DNA from: Streptomyces mutabilis
GTDB taxonomy: Bacteria; Actinomycetota; Actinomycetes; Streptomycetales; Streptomycetaceae
Length of the DNA: 64,000 bases
Direction of reading: 5' to 3'
Assembly (NCBI RefSeq): GCF_014649815.1
Contig: NZ_BMTT01000005.1
Span: forward strand, 347,862-411,861
Part shown: positions 26,461 through 37,800 of the stretch, piece after piece
How the letters are laid out: each line of letters opens with the position of its first letter
Position numbering within the stretch: position 1 is the first letter of the stretch
Position numbers and translations under genes: made by a program
Notes under the pieces: generated by a model
The model's input: only the letters and a program-made list of their open reading frames with translations
Databases searched by the model: none
Told to the model about the DNA's origin: nothing

Positions 26461-28140
26461 ATGACCGTCGAATACGTCGACGCCGGCGAGGCGTTCGACC
26501 ACAGTCAGCTCTCCAGCCTGCCGCACAGTGCTCCGGACGTGACACGCGGCATCAACTACGAGCGCATCCTCCAGGCGCGCAGCGAAGCGCAGAACTGGAT
26601 CACCTACTACGGCGACTACGACGGCAAGCGGCACAGCCTGCTCGACCAGATCAACGCCGAGAACGTCAAGAACCTGAAGGTCGCGTGGATCCACCAGGCG
26701 AGCGCAACCGGCATGATCGCCTCCACCTCGACCTATGCGTTCGAGGCATGCCCGCTGGTCGTCGACGGCGTCATGTTCGTCACCGGCTGGGACGGCTGGC
26801 TCTGGGCGCTCGACGCGACGACCGGCGAGCAGCTGTGGCGTTACAAGCACGCGATCCCCTTCGACGTGACGCTGTGCTGCGCCAACGTCAATCGCGGCTG
26901 TGCGGTGGCCAACGGCAAGGTCTACATGGTGACCCAGAACGCCCAGCTGGTGGCAATCGACGCCACGAACGGCCGGAAGGTCTGGCAGAAGACCATCGGC
27001 GACGTGCGGGCGGGCGAGAGCGCTTCGATCGCTCCGCTGGTCATCAAGGACACGCTCATCACCGGTTCCGCCGGCGGCGAGTACGGCGTCCGCGGTCACA
27101 TCGACTGCTGGGACCTGGAGACCGGTGAGCAGCGCTGGCGCACCTACACCGTGCCGAAGCCGGGCGAGCCCGGCTCGGAGACCTGGCCCGACGACGGAGA
27201 GGCCTGGCAGCGAGGCGGCGCGAACCACTGGGTCACCGGAACCTACGACCCGGAGCTGAACCTCTACTACGCGGGCACCGGGAACCCGGCACCCGACTTC
27301 GACGGCGAGGTCCGTCCGGGGGACAACCTGTACAGCGACAGCGTGGTCGCGCTGGACGCCGACACGGGCGAGATCAAGTGGCACTACCAGTTCACCCCCC
27401 ACGACCTGTGGGACTACGACTCCACCATGGAGATGACCCTGTTCGAGCGGGACGGCAAGAAGCTGCTCGCTCACTTCGACAAGAACGGGTACATGTTCGT
27501 TCTCGACCGCACCAACGGCGAGCTGCAGCACGTCACGCCCTTCGTCGACCGGATCGACTGGGGCGTCATCACCCGCGACGGCAAGGTGACCCCGCGGAAG
27601 TACCCCGACAAGGAAGGCGAACCCTGCCACTTCTACCCCGGCCCCGCCGGTGCGAAGGAGTGGACACACGCCTCGTACAACCCGGACCACGATCTGTTCT
27701 ACGTCCCGGTGGCCGACGTGGGTGCCACTGCCACCCGGCGCCGTCGCGAGTTCAAGGAAGGCATGCCCTACTGGGGTGCCGCCGTCGAGGTGGACATCGA
27801 CAACATGGCCGGGTCGGTCAGCGCGTTCGACTCGCACGGTGAAGAGAAGTGGCGCTACCGGCTCGACATGCCGATGGCCGCGTCGACCCTGAGCACCGCA
27901 GGGAACGTGGTGTTCGCGGGCACGCCCACGGGTGAGTTCATGGCGCTCCACGCCGAGACCGGAGAAAAGCTCTGGAGTTTCCAGTGCGGTAGCGGCCACC
28001 ACAGCAGCCCGAGTACCTACATGGTCGACGGGAAGCAGTACATCACGGTGCCGGTCGGCTGGGGTGGCTGGCTCGAAGGCATCATGCCCGGCATGTCCGG
28101 TCAGGGGCACGGTGCCGCGGTGATCACGTTCTCCCTGTGA
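26461..28140 (+). CDS. PQQ-dependent alcohol dehydrogenase, lanthanide-type (XoxF/ExaA-like)
   Basis: A 559-residue quinoprotein expected to oxidise methanol or another primary alcohol. It shows the eight-bladed propeller repeats (DATTGEQLWRY, DATNGRKVWQKTIGD, DADTGEIKWHYQF, HAETGEKLWSFQCG). Adjacent Cys139-Cys140 match the redox disulfide next to PQQ. Probable metal ligands are Glu207 (GGEYGVRG), Asn275 (GTGNPAPDF) and Asp318, plus Asp320 in DLWDYDS. Asp320 sits two residues after the catalytic Asp, as in lanthanide-dependent XoxF/PedH and unlike calcium MxaF. The N terminus (MTVEYVDAGEAFDHSQ) is hydrophilic with no Sec or Tat signal, odd for a family that is normally exported. Substrate is inferred from the adjoining ribulose monophosphate genes. 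Confidence 0.88.
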   Translation: MTVEYVDAGEAFDHSQLSSLPHSAPDVTRGINYERILQARSEAQNWITYYGDYDGKRHSLLDQINAENVKNLKVAWIHQASATGMIASTSTYAFEACPLVVDGVMFVTGWDGWLWALDATTGEQLWRYKHAIPFDVTLCCANVNRGCAVANGKVYMVTQNAQLVAIDATNGRKVWQKTIGDVRAGESASIAPLVIKDTLITGSAGGEYGVRGHIDCWDLETGEQRWRTYTVPKPGEPGSETWPDDGEAWQRGGANHWVTGTYDPELNLYYAGTGNPAPDFDGEVRPGDNLYSDSVVALDADTGEIKWHYQFTPHDLWDYDSTMEMTLFERDGKKLLAHFDKNGYMFVLDRTNGELQHVTPFVDRIDWGVITRDGKVTPRKYPDKEGEPCHFYPGPAGAKEWTHASYNPDHDLFYVPVADVGATATRRRREFKEGMPYWGAAVEVDIDNMAGSVSAFDSHGEEKWRYRLDMPMAASTLSTAGNVVFAGTPTGEFMALHAETGEKLWSFQCGSGHHSSPSTYMVDGKQYITVPVGWGGWLEGIMPGMSGQGHGAAVITFSL

Positions 28141-28209
28141 CGGACAAGTCGCACTGACGAGGCACTGACGCCAGACACGAGGCAACGTCCCGGCGGTCTG
28201 CTGTTCACC

Positions 28210-28254
28210 CGCCCGGTGATCGAGACGTCCCGGTAACGTCCCGATCACCGGGCG
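28210..28254 (+). terminator. Hairpin downstream of the PQQ dehydrogenase
   Basis: Perfect 13-base arms CGCCCGGTGATCG and CGATCACCGGGCG (28210-28222 and 28242-28254) with a 19-base loop, 70 bases after the stop codon. No U-tract follows, as is common in high-GC actinobacteria. Confidence 0.65.
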
Positions 28255-28376
28255 AGTGCTTTCCCGCTGACGGGCGGGAAAGCGGGCTGCGCCACGGGCC
28301 CTTGTGGTCTCGCAAGCGGTGGATGTCCCGGCCCGTGCCTCGGCCATGGGAAACCAGCGAAGGAAAAGGTGATGTG

Positions 28377-28577
28377 ATGAATCACCCGTCGGTGCCCCAG
28401 CGGGACACTGCCGAGCATCTGCCGTGCCACCACTGCGGCGCCTACGAGCCCGCAGACCAGGCGCGACACACCGAGCCGGTGCACTGCGGGCCCTGCATCA
28501 CGTGCGTCGACAAGCCCGCATGCTTCAGCTGCCGTCTCATGTACTGCGTGTGCGACGTGCACCGGTACCGAGGCTGA
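28377..28577 (+). CDS. Small cysteine-rich protein of unknown function
   Basis: A 66-residue protein with nine Cys residues arranged as PCHHC, HCGPCITC, ACFSC and YCVC, plus several His, typical of zinc- or other metal-binding knuckles. ATG 28377 (or GTG 28374) follows AAGGAAAAGG. It lies 237 bases beyond the dehydrogenase and after its hairpin, so it may be separately transcribed. No family was recognised. It could bind metal for, or regulate, the neighbouring quinoprotein; this is speculation from position. Confidence 0.65.
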   Translation: MNHPSVPQRDTAEHLPCHHCGAYEPADQARHTEPVHCGPCITCVDKPACFSCRLMYCVCDVHRYRG

Positions 28578-28879
28578 ACAGCCCACGAGCAGCAAGCCGG
28601 CTGCGCCGAGAAGACGTGTCCCCCCCAATGGGGCCGGGCGACGGCAGCGGTGGAAAGCTCCCCTCTGCGCCGTGCACGGCCCCCGGATGAGGGCCGGCGC
28701 CCGCGGACGGTGAGGACGCGGGCGGGCCGGCACACCTCGCAAGGCCGCCAAGAACGCGAGGGGGCGATCGTCGCCTCGCCGGACGCAGTCGGCACGGACG
28801 GCACAGCCCCCACAGCCCCCGAGGCCGCCCGGAACCCGCGCGGCACGTCCATGTCGCGCGCCGGGGGGTGCCTCCATGT
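28578..28879. other. Non-coding stretch
   Basis: No gene seen between the Cys-rich gene and the IS110 remnant. Confidence 0.4.
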
Positions 28880-29660
28880 CTTCCGTCAAGCGAGGCGAGG
28901 GGATTTGTGGGTTCGTAGAAGGTGCCGTCACGGAGCATCGCGAGCAGGACGCTGGTGCATTGTCGGGCGAGCCGGAGGAGTGCCCGGGGGTGGGCCTTCC
29001 CGCGGTTTCCGGCAGCGGTCGTAGTAGGCCCGGCAGGCGGGACCATGCAGGGCGGCGGACGCGGACAGGAACATCGCCCGTTCGAGCCGGCGGTGGGGAA
29101 GGAACTGCCGTCGCCGACGGCGGTCAGGAGGACCGCGGCGGTCCTGACGCCGATGCCGGGCACCGAGGTCAGGACCTGCGAGGTCCTGGTCGGAGCCGAC
29201 GGGCACGGCCGGCTCTGCGGTGACCTCGGCGGGGAGGCCGAGGGTGCGCGGAGTGCGGGGCATGGTGCGGGCGGCGTCCGCGATGACGGTGGCGTCCTTC
29301 GCGTCGGTCTTCACCTCGCCGGGGTGGTGGCCCGCGATCCGCCGCATCGCCAGTCCGGGCAGGTAGGCGACCTGGCAGCCGGCCTCCCGGGCAGCCGTGA
29401 GCGGCAGGGCGCCGATGGAAGCGGGCCGGTCCACTCCCACCGCAACCGTGCCGAACCTGACCTTGAGCCTGTCGGAGGCAACAGCCGCGCCGGCCCGGTG
29501 CCGCGGTCCGGCGCATGGGGCCGCAGCCTCCGGACCCCCCGCCGAGTCGCGGCCAGAACGGCACAGAACGGCCTCGTGCCGCAGCCGTTGCCCCGACAGC
29601 AGGTGACCGCGCGCCGCACACGCCGCGGTCACCGGTTGCTTCGCCGACAAGGCCTGCCGC
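28880..29660 (-). pseudogene. IS110-family transposase, degraded
   Basis: The minus strand carries pieces of an IS110 transposase in different frames: VAYLPGLAMRRIAG and GEVKTDAKDATVIADAAR (DEDD domain, near 29280-29370), PGIGVRTAAVLLTAVGDGSS (helix-hairpin region, near 29120) and ACRAYYDRCRK with LAMLRDGTFYEP at the end. Missing blocks and at least three frame changes show it is dead. It separates the dehydrogenase genes from katG. Confidence 0.82.
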
Positions 29661-29674
29661 CCATCCGCCATCCG

Positions 29675-32078
<2,404 letters not shown>

Positions 32079-32116
32079 GAACGGGCCGGCGCGGCACGGC
32101 GGCGGTGCCCCGCCGT

Positions 32117-32668
32117 TCAGCCGTTGAAGACCAACGGCAGCAGGATCGCCGCCCCGACAAGTGAGATACCGCTGAACAAGTCGGAACGGATCCGGACGGC
32201 TTTGGCAGCCATCCGGCCCACGAACAGTCCAGCCAGCGACATGACCACCGTCATCGCGCCGAAAGTCAGCATGGGGATCACGAGAGAGAATCCGGCGATT
32301 CCCAGACCGGCGCCTGCGAAGAAATTGTCGATGCTCAGTGTGAGCGGCATACCGAAGAGCGTCACCCACGGATGGTCCATCTCTTCCGGCTCCGGGTTCC
32401 GCACTGCGCTGACAAGAAAGCACAGACCGTACGCCCCGAGTGCGGCCGCTCCGATGTATTCCGCCCAATCACCGAGGAAACCGCCCAGGTAGTGACCGAC
32501 CAGTCCTCCCAAGAGCGGGCCCACGGTGTCGAACGCCCCGAAGATGAGGGATATCTGCACGGCGCGGCGCCAGCTGAACGGAATGGTTCCGATGGCAATC
32601 GCCGAGCGGAAGTTATCAAGACTGAGACCAAAAGCGAGCGCCACCAGCGGAAGGAATTCAAGGGTCAT
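32117..32668 (-). CDS. MntP-like manganese/cation efflux membrane protein
   Basis: A 183-residue membrane protein with six hydrophobic segments in two repeated halves, each with the MntP-type motif: LAFGLSLDNFRSAIAIG near 15 and LTLSIDNFFAGAGLG near 115. Such paired Asp-containing helices are typical of MntP and LysE-superfamily exporters. ATG 32668 follows AAGGTGG. Manganese export would fit the neighbouring KatG in oxidative stress. Given the lanthanide-type dehydrogenase nearby, transport of another cation is possible but unsupported. Confidence 0.75.
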   Translation of the reverse strand: MTLEFLPLVALAFGLSLDNFRSAIAIGTIPFSWRRAVQISLIFGAFDTVGPLLGGLVGHYLGGFLGDWAEYIGAAALGAYGLCFLVSAVRNPEPEEMDHPWVTLFGMPLTLSIDNFFAGAGLGIAGFSLVIPMLTFGAMTVVMSLAGLFVGRMAAKAVRIRSDLFSGISLVGAAILLPLVFNG

Positions 32669-33007
32669 CTGAACCACCTTAAAAGGTCCAACGATAATTC
32701 AGACTTCTTCTGCAGCCGGGACTGGCTCACTGCTGGGGCACGCTCGCTGTTTCCAGCCGGAAACCCTGCCGCGTACGGAATCGTTGAGAGCGCCCCGCCT
32801 GAGCTCTGCACCTCCGCGAACGCGATTCCGGAGGAAAATAGCACGGGAGTTCGATCGCATGGGCATTGGCGTGGCGAAAGGTGCATGCAATCGAGGGATA
32901 CGGCAATACAATCTGCCCGCCGGCGCGGAACCGTGGAATGCAGCTCTGCTGACGCCGCACGCAATCGATTGTCTCCGGCGGCACGCCTGAAACCCCGGTT
33001 CAGCGAA
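32669..33007. other. Region between mntP-like gene and pqqA terminator
   Basis: No gene supported. It is less GC-rich than its surroundings and would contain the mntP-like promoter. I looked for a manganese (yybP-ykoY) riboswitch by eye and did not recognise one. Confidence 0.4.
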
Positions 33008-33051
33008 TGACGCAAGGCCTCTGCACGATCAATGCTTGCGGCCTTGCGTCA
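33008..33051 (-). terminator. Hairpin downstream of pqqA
   Basis: Perfect 12-base arms TGACGCAAGGCC (33008-33019) and GGCCTTGCGTCA (33040-33051), 80 bases after the pqqA stop codon. The arrangement indicates that pqqA is a single-gene transcript. Confidence 0.7.
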
Positions 33052-33130
33052 ACGCAGACTAATCCAGTCTCGGTTCAGTCACCTTCCGTGACTGCGGGGC
33101 ATCGAGTAAAACGGCCCGTCAGGTCGGCTG

Positions 33131-33205
33131 TCAGCCCCGGTAGAAGTATCCACTGGCCTCGGCGCAAACCTCGATCACCGTGTATTCCGGAGTTTCCCAC
33201 GTCAT
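33131..33205 (-). CDS. pqqA: PqqA, PQQ precursor peptide (orphan)
   Basis: A 24-residue peptide beginning MTWETPEYTVIEVC and ending ASGYFYRG. It has the N-terminal W-x-x-P of PqqA and the essential Glu16-x-x-x-Tyr20 pair (E-A-S-G-Y) that PqqE crosslinks to make pyrroloquinoline quinone. ATG 33205 is preceded by a very strong GGAGGAGG. It is on the opposite strand and 9.5 kb from pqqBCDE, whereas pqqA usually heads that operon. Free expression would suit a substrate peptide needed in excess. Confidence 0.85.
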   Translation of the reverse strand: MTWETPEYTVIEVCAEASGYFYRG

Positions 33206-33439
33206 GATTCCTCCTCCTGCCGACTGTGCCCGAAAGGTTGGGTGAAAGTCGGGAAGCGTGATCCACGTAATTGACGGCCGCGTCACGAAATCCCGCGGTA
33301 TCGAAACCGTAGCTTCGATTTAACGGGGCGACAACTTACGCTCCACTAGCGGGCGGTAATCGGTGTCGAACGGCACCGTGGAGCCCACGAGCGGGGACCG
33401 ACGGCCCGCAGCGCCCCGGTGGAGTCCAGCAGGGCGCCG

Positions 33440-34080
33440 CAACGACCGCGGCAGTGCTGCGGGAGAAGGCAGAGCGGGCGACGGCGGTGGCGCAGGCCGC
33501 GGAGCCGGCTGCACGGCGCCCGACACCCTCAAAGCTGACAGCCAATGCGCCTCTGCACGGGTGCGGACAGGCCGGACCCGGTTGGACAGGCCCGACTCCG
33601 GGACGCGCACGGTGAGCGAGCCTCAGGCGCCAGGGGACAGGGCGGACAGGCACCGACGACAGGAACGTCGGCGGGCGGTCTCGTGGAATCGCAAGGGGCG
33701 TGAGCCGGCCGCCTGCCTGCGAACCGGGCGTGCGCCTGCCGGCCGCGCGCCAGCGCACGCTCCCGCAGGCGGCCAACCGGGCGTCACGTTCGCGGTGTCG
33801 ACCAGCGCTCGGCCTGCCGGGGGCCGAGGAACGGGCGGTCTCACGACTCGGGAGGACGACCTGGTCACGGGTGCCGGCCGGTCCGCGGCCGGCGCGCTCG
33901 TGGAACGCACGAGGCGGTGCACCATGCTGCTGCACCTGCCGCGGATGGTCGGCCACGGCAGGTGAGCCAAGCGTCAAGAAGGCCCCGCCGTGGCCGACCG
34001 CGGCGCGCAGGCAGCCGCCCCGCACAGCCCCGGGCGACAGGGAACGAACAAGAACACGGCGATCCCTCGTGGTGGCCGTC
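33440..34080 (+). pseudogene. IS30-family transposase, degraded
   Basis: Plus-strand frames carry ACLRTGRAPAGRA, then LVTGAGRSAAGALVERTRRC and MLLHLPRMVGHG, and later HSPGRQGTNKNTA. They correspond in order to the DDE region of IS30 transposases (usual forms DLIIGAGxxSAIGTLVERxTR and DPHSPWQRGTNENTNG). Internal deletions and frame changes make it non-functional. Confidence 0.72.
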
Positions 34081-34324
34081 CGCGATCCACGGCGCGATCC
34101 ACGCCGCGATCCTTCATGCCCCGCCCCGCCCCGCCTCGCCCGCGTCGCGAGGGTGCGCCGGTGAAGGCGCTCGGCCTCGGGACCGAGCGAGAACGACTGA
34201 GCGGCGGCATGGTCCAGCGCTGGCCTGACCCGCCCCCGTCGGCTGCACCACGCCCCGGGCCGCCGCAGGGCTGCTGAATGCCTGATGTGTGTCACCTGGT
34301 CTCGACGGGGACCGCGGTGTTGGT

Positions 34325-34927
34325 TCAGGGCGCGAGGGGGAGCGGATTTCCCCAGCGTTCCGCGAAGAAGGTCTCCGCCGAAGGGCGCCGCTCACGGGCG
34401 GCGGTCTCGCGGTCCCGCAGTTCCTGTGGGAGGAGTTCCGGCGCGGCCAGGGCTCCTGTCGCCGTGATGGAGACAGGCCGGTAGCCGTCCGGAACGCCCA
34501 GCGACGTGCGCAGCCGCTCGGGGTCGAAGCCGCCCATCTGGTGGGTGTGCAGCCCCAGGGCGCGGGCTTGCAGGGACAGTTGGGCCACCGCCAGCCCGGT
34601 GTCGTATGCGGCGCCGGCGTGCCGTGTGCCGTTCTCGGGGCGCTCCGCCGCAACCGCCGCGACCAGCAGTGAGCTGTTTCCTGCCCACAGTCGGTTGCCG
34701 GGCACGAGGGTGGCGAGGATGCGCCGGTACGTCGTGTCGCCTCGCTGCCCGACCAGGAAGCGCCACGGCTGTGAGTTGTGGGCGGAGGGTGCCCACCGGG
34801 CTGCCTCCAGCAATGACATCAGCTCTTCTTCGGTGATCGTGCGGGTCGCGTCGAACGAGCGCGGGCTCCAGCGTTCGGCGAGAAGGGGGTGGACGGACAC
34901 GGCCGTGTTCGCGGTGCGACGTGACAT
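34325..34927 (-). CDS. Nitroreductase family protein
   Basis: A 200-residue FMN-dependent nitroreductase-fold protein. Signatures: RWSPRSFDATRTITEEEL and EAARWAPSAHNSQPWRFLVG near the N terminus (FMN contacts), YDTGLAVAQLSLQARALGLH in the middle and LGVPDGYRPVSITATG. It would use NAD(P)H to reduce nitro or quinone groups. ATG 34927 has a GAAGGGCAG leader. It is the last gene of the minus-strand ribulose monophosphate cluster, 157 bases after pfk; a metabolic link is not evident. Confidence 0.88.
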   Translation of the reverse strand: MSRRTANTAVSVHPLLAERWSPRSFDATRTITEEELMSLLEAARWAPSAHNSQPWRFLVGQRGDTTYRRILATLVPGNRLWAGNSSLLVAAVAAERPENGTRHAGAAYDTGLAVAQLSLQARALGLHTHQMGGFDPERLRTSLGVPDGYRPVSITATGALAAPELLPQELRDRETAARERRPSAETFFAERWGNPLPLAP

Positions 34928-35084
34928 GCGTACTGCCCTTCTTCAGGGTGCGTGGGCGCGTGCACAGGGAGGGTGGGCGGCTCCCCTCGGCCCTCGACTG
35001 CGTACGGCCCGCCGAGCACGAAAGCGATCACTGCGGAGCCGGGACGGAGATCTGCGCACCGCCTGGACGACGATCTCCGGGATC

Positions 35085-36464
35085 TCACGGAACGCGGTTC
35101 AGCTCACCCCGGTCCGGAACCGAACCGAATCCGGCCGGTTGGCAGGTGGTTTCGAGCACGGACATCCACAGGTCACCGTCCGGGTCAACCTGGTTACGAC
35201 GGCTGATCATCAGTGACAGCGGGACATGCACGAAGCGTCGCCGCCAGCGCGCGACAGCGGCTTCAGTACGACCCGCCATGGCGGCGTGCACCGCGGCATG
35301 GGCCAGACGCAGGCAGTAAACACTGTCATAAGCGTTGGCGGCGATGCTGCGGATCGCGTAACTCGGGTCGATGTAGCGCATCGCCGGGGCAAGGCCGACC
35401 GCAGTCAGGTGGGCCGTGATGCACTCTTTGAGCAGCTCCCCGATGTTTCCGAGTCTGACGTTGCCCGAGGCGTCGGTTCCGCGACCGTTGTACTGGGGCA
35501 GGCCGTGCTTCTCGAAGAGGTCTTGGCCTGCCCCCTCGGCGAGGACGATCACCACGAAGCCCTTGGACCGCACGAGCCGCTCGACGTGAGCCAGCAGTCC
35601 GTCATCTCCCCCGAGGGCGAAGGGAATCTCGGGGATCAGGACGATGTCCGCGGCGTTGGCGGCCAACGCGGCGTAGCTGGCGATGAATCCGGAGTGCCGG
35701 CCCATCAGCTTCACGATCCCGACGCCGTTCGGGCTGGCTGCAGCCTCGACGGAAACCGAGGATATGAAGTCGGTGGCCCGCGCGAACGCGCTCTGGAACC
35801 CGAACGACTGATCAGTGAAGGGCAGGTCGTTGTCGATCGTCTTCGGTACCCCGATGACAGCAATGTCAAGACCGCGTCCCCTGATCGCCCTGCTGAGGAA
35901 CGTCGCGGCGTGCATCCCCCCGTCGCCACCGATGACGAACAGGATGTCGACGCCCCGCATGACGAGGCTGTCGACCATTTCGTCGGCATCTTGGCCGCCG
36001 CGCGAGCTGCCCAGAATGGTGCCGCCGGCGTTATGGATATCACGTACTCGTTCAGGCGTCAGTTCGACGGTGTCATCGCGGTGTGCGGCCGTCAGCCCCT
36101 GCAGGCCGTTCCGGAATCCAAGAATCTGCTTGACTTTGTAATGCACAGCGAGTTCTTGGACGATGCCGCGGATGACATTGTTGAGACCTGGACACAGCCC
36201 CCCGCAAGTGACGATGCCGGCGGTCACGTCCGCGGGATCGAAATAGATCTTCCGGCGAGGCCCGGCTGCTTCGAAACTCGGAACCCGGCCGGGAGGGAGG
36301 CTGTGCCCGGAAAGCATCGAGACGGTGTCTTCGAGCAGGACACGGTCACCCTCCGCAACGTAATGCGGAGAGGTCTGTCTGGTGGAGAGCATCTCGGCGA
36401 ACGGCGAATCGTAACGGCACTCGCCGAGGCGGCGCACGCGAAGGTCGTCCAGGTGCAACGTCAC
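35085..36464 (-). CDS. 6-phosphofructokinase (plant/TP0108-like group)
   Basis: A 459-residue phosphofructokinase. Signatures: ITAGIVTCGGLCPGLNNVIR written here as GGLCPGLNNVIRG (phosphate loop), FVIGGDGGMHAA, PKTIDNDLPFTDQSFGF (substrate and catalytic Asp) and KLMGRHSGFIASYAAL. GGDG at the nucleotide-specificity position favours ATP over pyrophosphate (pyrophosphate enzymes usually have GGDD), although PKTIDND is shared by both. Start GTG 36464 follows AGGAG; the longer frame to 36608 lacks a ribosome binding site. In this cluster it could form fructose-1,6-bisphosphate for the aldolase. Confidence 0.88.
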   Translation of the reverse strand: MTLHLDDLRVRRLGECRYDSPFAEMLSTRQTSPHYVAEGDRVLLEDTVSMLSGHSLPPGRVPSFEAAGPRRKIYFDPADVTAGIVTCGGLCPGLNNVIRGIVQELAVHYKVKQILGFRNGLQGLTAAHRDDTVELTPERVRDIHNAGGTILGSSRGGQDADEMVDSLVMRGVDILFVIGGDGGMHAATFLSRAIRGRGLDIAVIGVPKTIDNDLPFTDQSFGFQSAFARATDFISSVSVEAAASPNGVGIVKLMGRHSGFIASYAALAANAADIVLIPEIPFALGGDDGLLAHVERLVRSKGFVVIVLAEGAGQDLFEKHGLPQYNGRGTDASGNVRLGNIGELLKECITAHLTAVGLAPAMRYIDPSYAIRSIAANAYDSVYCLRLAHAAVHAAMAGRTEAAVARWRRRFVHVPLSLMISRRNQVDPDGDLWMSVLETTCQPAGFGSVPDRGELNRVP

Positions 36465-36495
36465 CGAATCTCCTAAATCGTGATGGTATGTGTGC

Positions 36496-36514
36496 GGCAG
36501 CTGAACTTTCTGCC
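36496..36514. promoter_or_regulatory. Dyad upstream of pfk
   Basis: GGCA-GCTGAACTTTC-TGCC lies 32 bases upstream of the pfk start codon. A related dyad (TGGCA...ACTTTC...TGCCA) sits upstream of the hexulose-phosphate isomerase gene. It is a possible operator; not proven. Confidence 0.35.
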
Positions 36515-36661
36515 ATGGTGCGGTGTCGGCTTCTGTGTTGCCCCACCCCCTCACGTCGCTGAACAGCGGTGACGAGCACCGGCAGGGCCTTTTTTGCAGC
36601 TGCCGCAAAAAGTGTCCGCTCGGACATGGACGCCACGGAGAATCGGAAGTCGCGGCGCACC

Positions 36662-37642
36662 CTATCCCGGAAATGATTCGAAGGTGGTGTGCGTTATGTG
36701 GCGAACCTGGCCCCTGGAGATCAGGAGGGACTCGGCGATCGTCGTGCCATCACATTCCCGTGGACGTCCGACAAGGGATCCTCCACTGACACCAGTGGCA
36801 ACGAAGAAGGCGTCGCCGGCCACGAGCTCGTCGCAGTTGTAGATGCGGTCGAGGGACATGCCCGCTGCGCGGATGGCGTCCGCCTCCTCGTCACGCTGAG
36901 GGGCCAAGCGGCCCACCATGCCGCCGCCCAGGGCACGGACCGCTGCGGCGGTCATCACTCCCTCCGGCGTGCCGCCGACTCCGAGGAGCAGGTCGACGTC
37001 GAGCGTCGGCAGGAGCACCGCCAGACTCCCCCCGACATCGCCTCCTGCCGGCGTCTGCACGGCCGCGCCCGCCCGCAGCACCCGGGCGATCAGCTCCTTG
37101 TGCCGCGGCTTGTCCATGATGACAACGCGGAGTTCGCCGACCTTCTTGCCGAGAGCCTCGGCGACCTTGACCAAGGTGCGCTCGGGAGGGTCGCTCAGAT
37201 CGATGACGTCCCTCGCCCCGGGGGGCACCACTATCTTGTCCATGTAGAAGCCGGGACCAGGTGACCACAGGGTTCCAGGCTCGCCGAACGCGATCGTAGC
37301 CAGGGCACCGGGCAGGTCCTTCGCGCAGAACGAGGTTCCCTCAAGGGGATCGACGGCGATGTCGAAGTCGGGGCCCTGGCCATTGCCTACGACTTCACCG
37401 TTGAACAGCATCGGGGCATCGTCCTTCTCTCCCTCCCCGATAACCACTGTTCCTCGCCCAGGCGCGTCGGCCAATGCCTTGCGCATGGCCGACGTCGCCG
37501 CTGCATCGGCGGCTTGCTGATCGTGCCGGCCTACCCAGGCGTAGCTGGCCACTGCAGCACTGCGGGTAGCCGCCAGTGCCACCGCCTCCAAAGTATGGAT
37601 ATCGGCGCCGGTCCGCGGCGCGACCTCACTCTGACACTGCAT
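36662..37642 (-). CDS. glpX: Class II fructose-1,6-bisphosphatase GlpX
   Basis: A 326-residue GlpX-type phosphatase hydrolysing fructose-1,6-bisphosphate and often sedoheptulose-1,7-bisphosphate. Metal and catalytic motifs are intact: VVIGEGEKDDAPMLFNGEVV and FDIAVDPLEGTSFCAKD, with the C-terminal sugar-phosphate residues in GVGGTPEGVMTAAAV and DELVAGDAFFVATGV. ATG 37642 follows GGGAGC; upstream codons to 37762 have no ribosome binding site. In a ribulose monophosphate pathway lacking transaldolase this enzyme could supply sedoheptulose-7-phosphate. Confidence 0.92.
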   Translation of the reverse strand: MQCQSEVAPRTGADIHTLEAVALAATRSAAVASYAWVGRHDQQAADAAATSAMRKALADAPGRGTVVIGEGEKDDAPMLFNGEVVGNGQGPDFDIAVDPLEGTSFCAKDLPGALATIAFGEPGTLWSPGPGFYMDKIVVPPGARDVIDLSDPPERTLVKVAEALGKKVGELRVVIMDKPRHKELIARVLRAGAAVQTPAGGDVGGSLAVLLPTLDVDLLLGVGGTPEGVMTAAAVRALGGGMVGRLAPQRDEEADAIRAAGMSLDRIYNCDELVAGDAFFVATGVSGGSLVGRPRECDGTTIAESLLISRGQVRHITHTTFESFPG

Positions 37643-37800
37643 ATCGGGCTCCCATTCTCGTGTGCGGATGCGGGACAGAGGGGTCGCGATCGATCGGTAC
37701 ACGCCGTGTGACCAGCTCGATGCATCGCCGTGCCTTCGTTCCGTGAGCCGATCGGGAATCACGCCGTTCCTCCAGCGCCGGCCTCAAGAGCGCGTACTGG

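Noticed and set aside
26263-28347. 694-codon minus-strand open frame opposite the PQQ dehydrogenase
   Set aside because: Shadow frame; the plus strand has clear quinoprotein motifs and a good ribosome binding site.
32669-33007. Manganese riboswitch upstream of the mntP-like gene
   Set aside because: The conserved yybP-ykoY core could not be recognised by eye; a covariance-model search would settle it.
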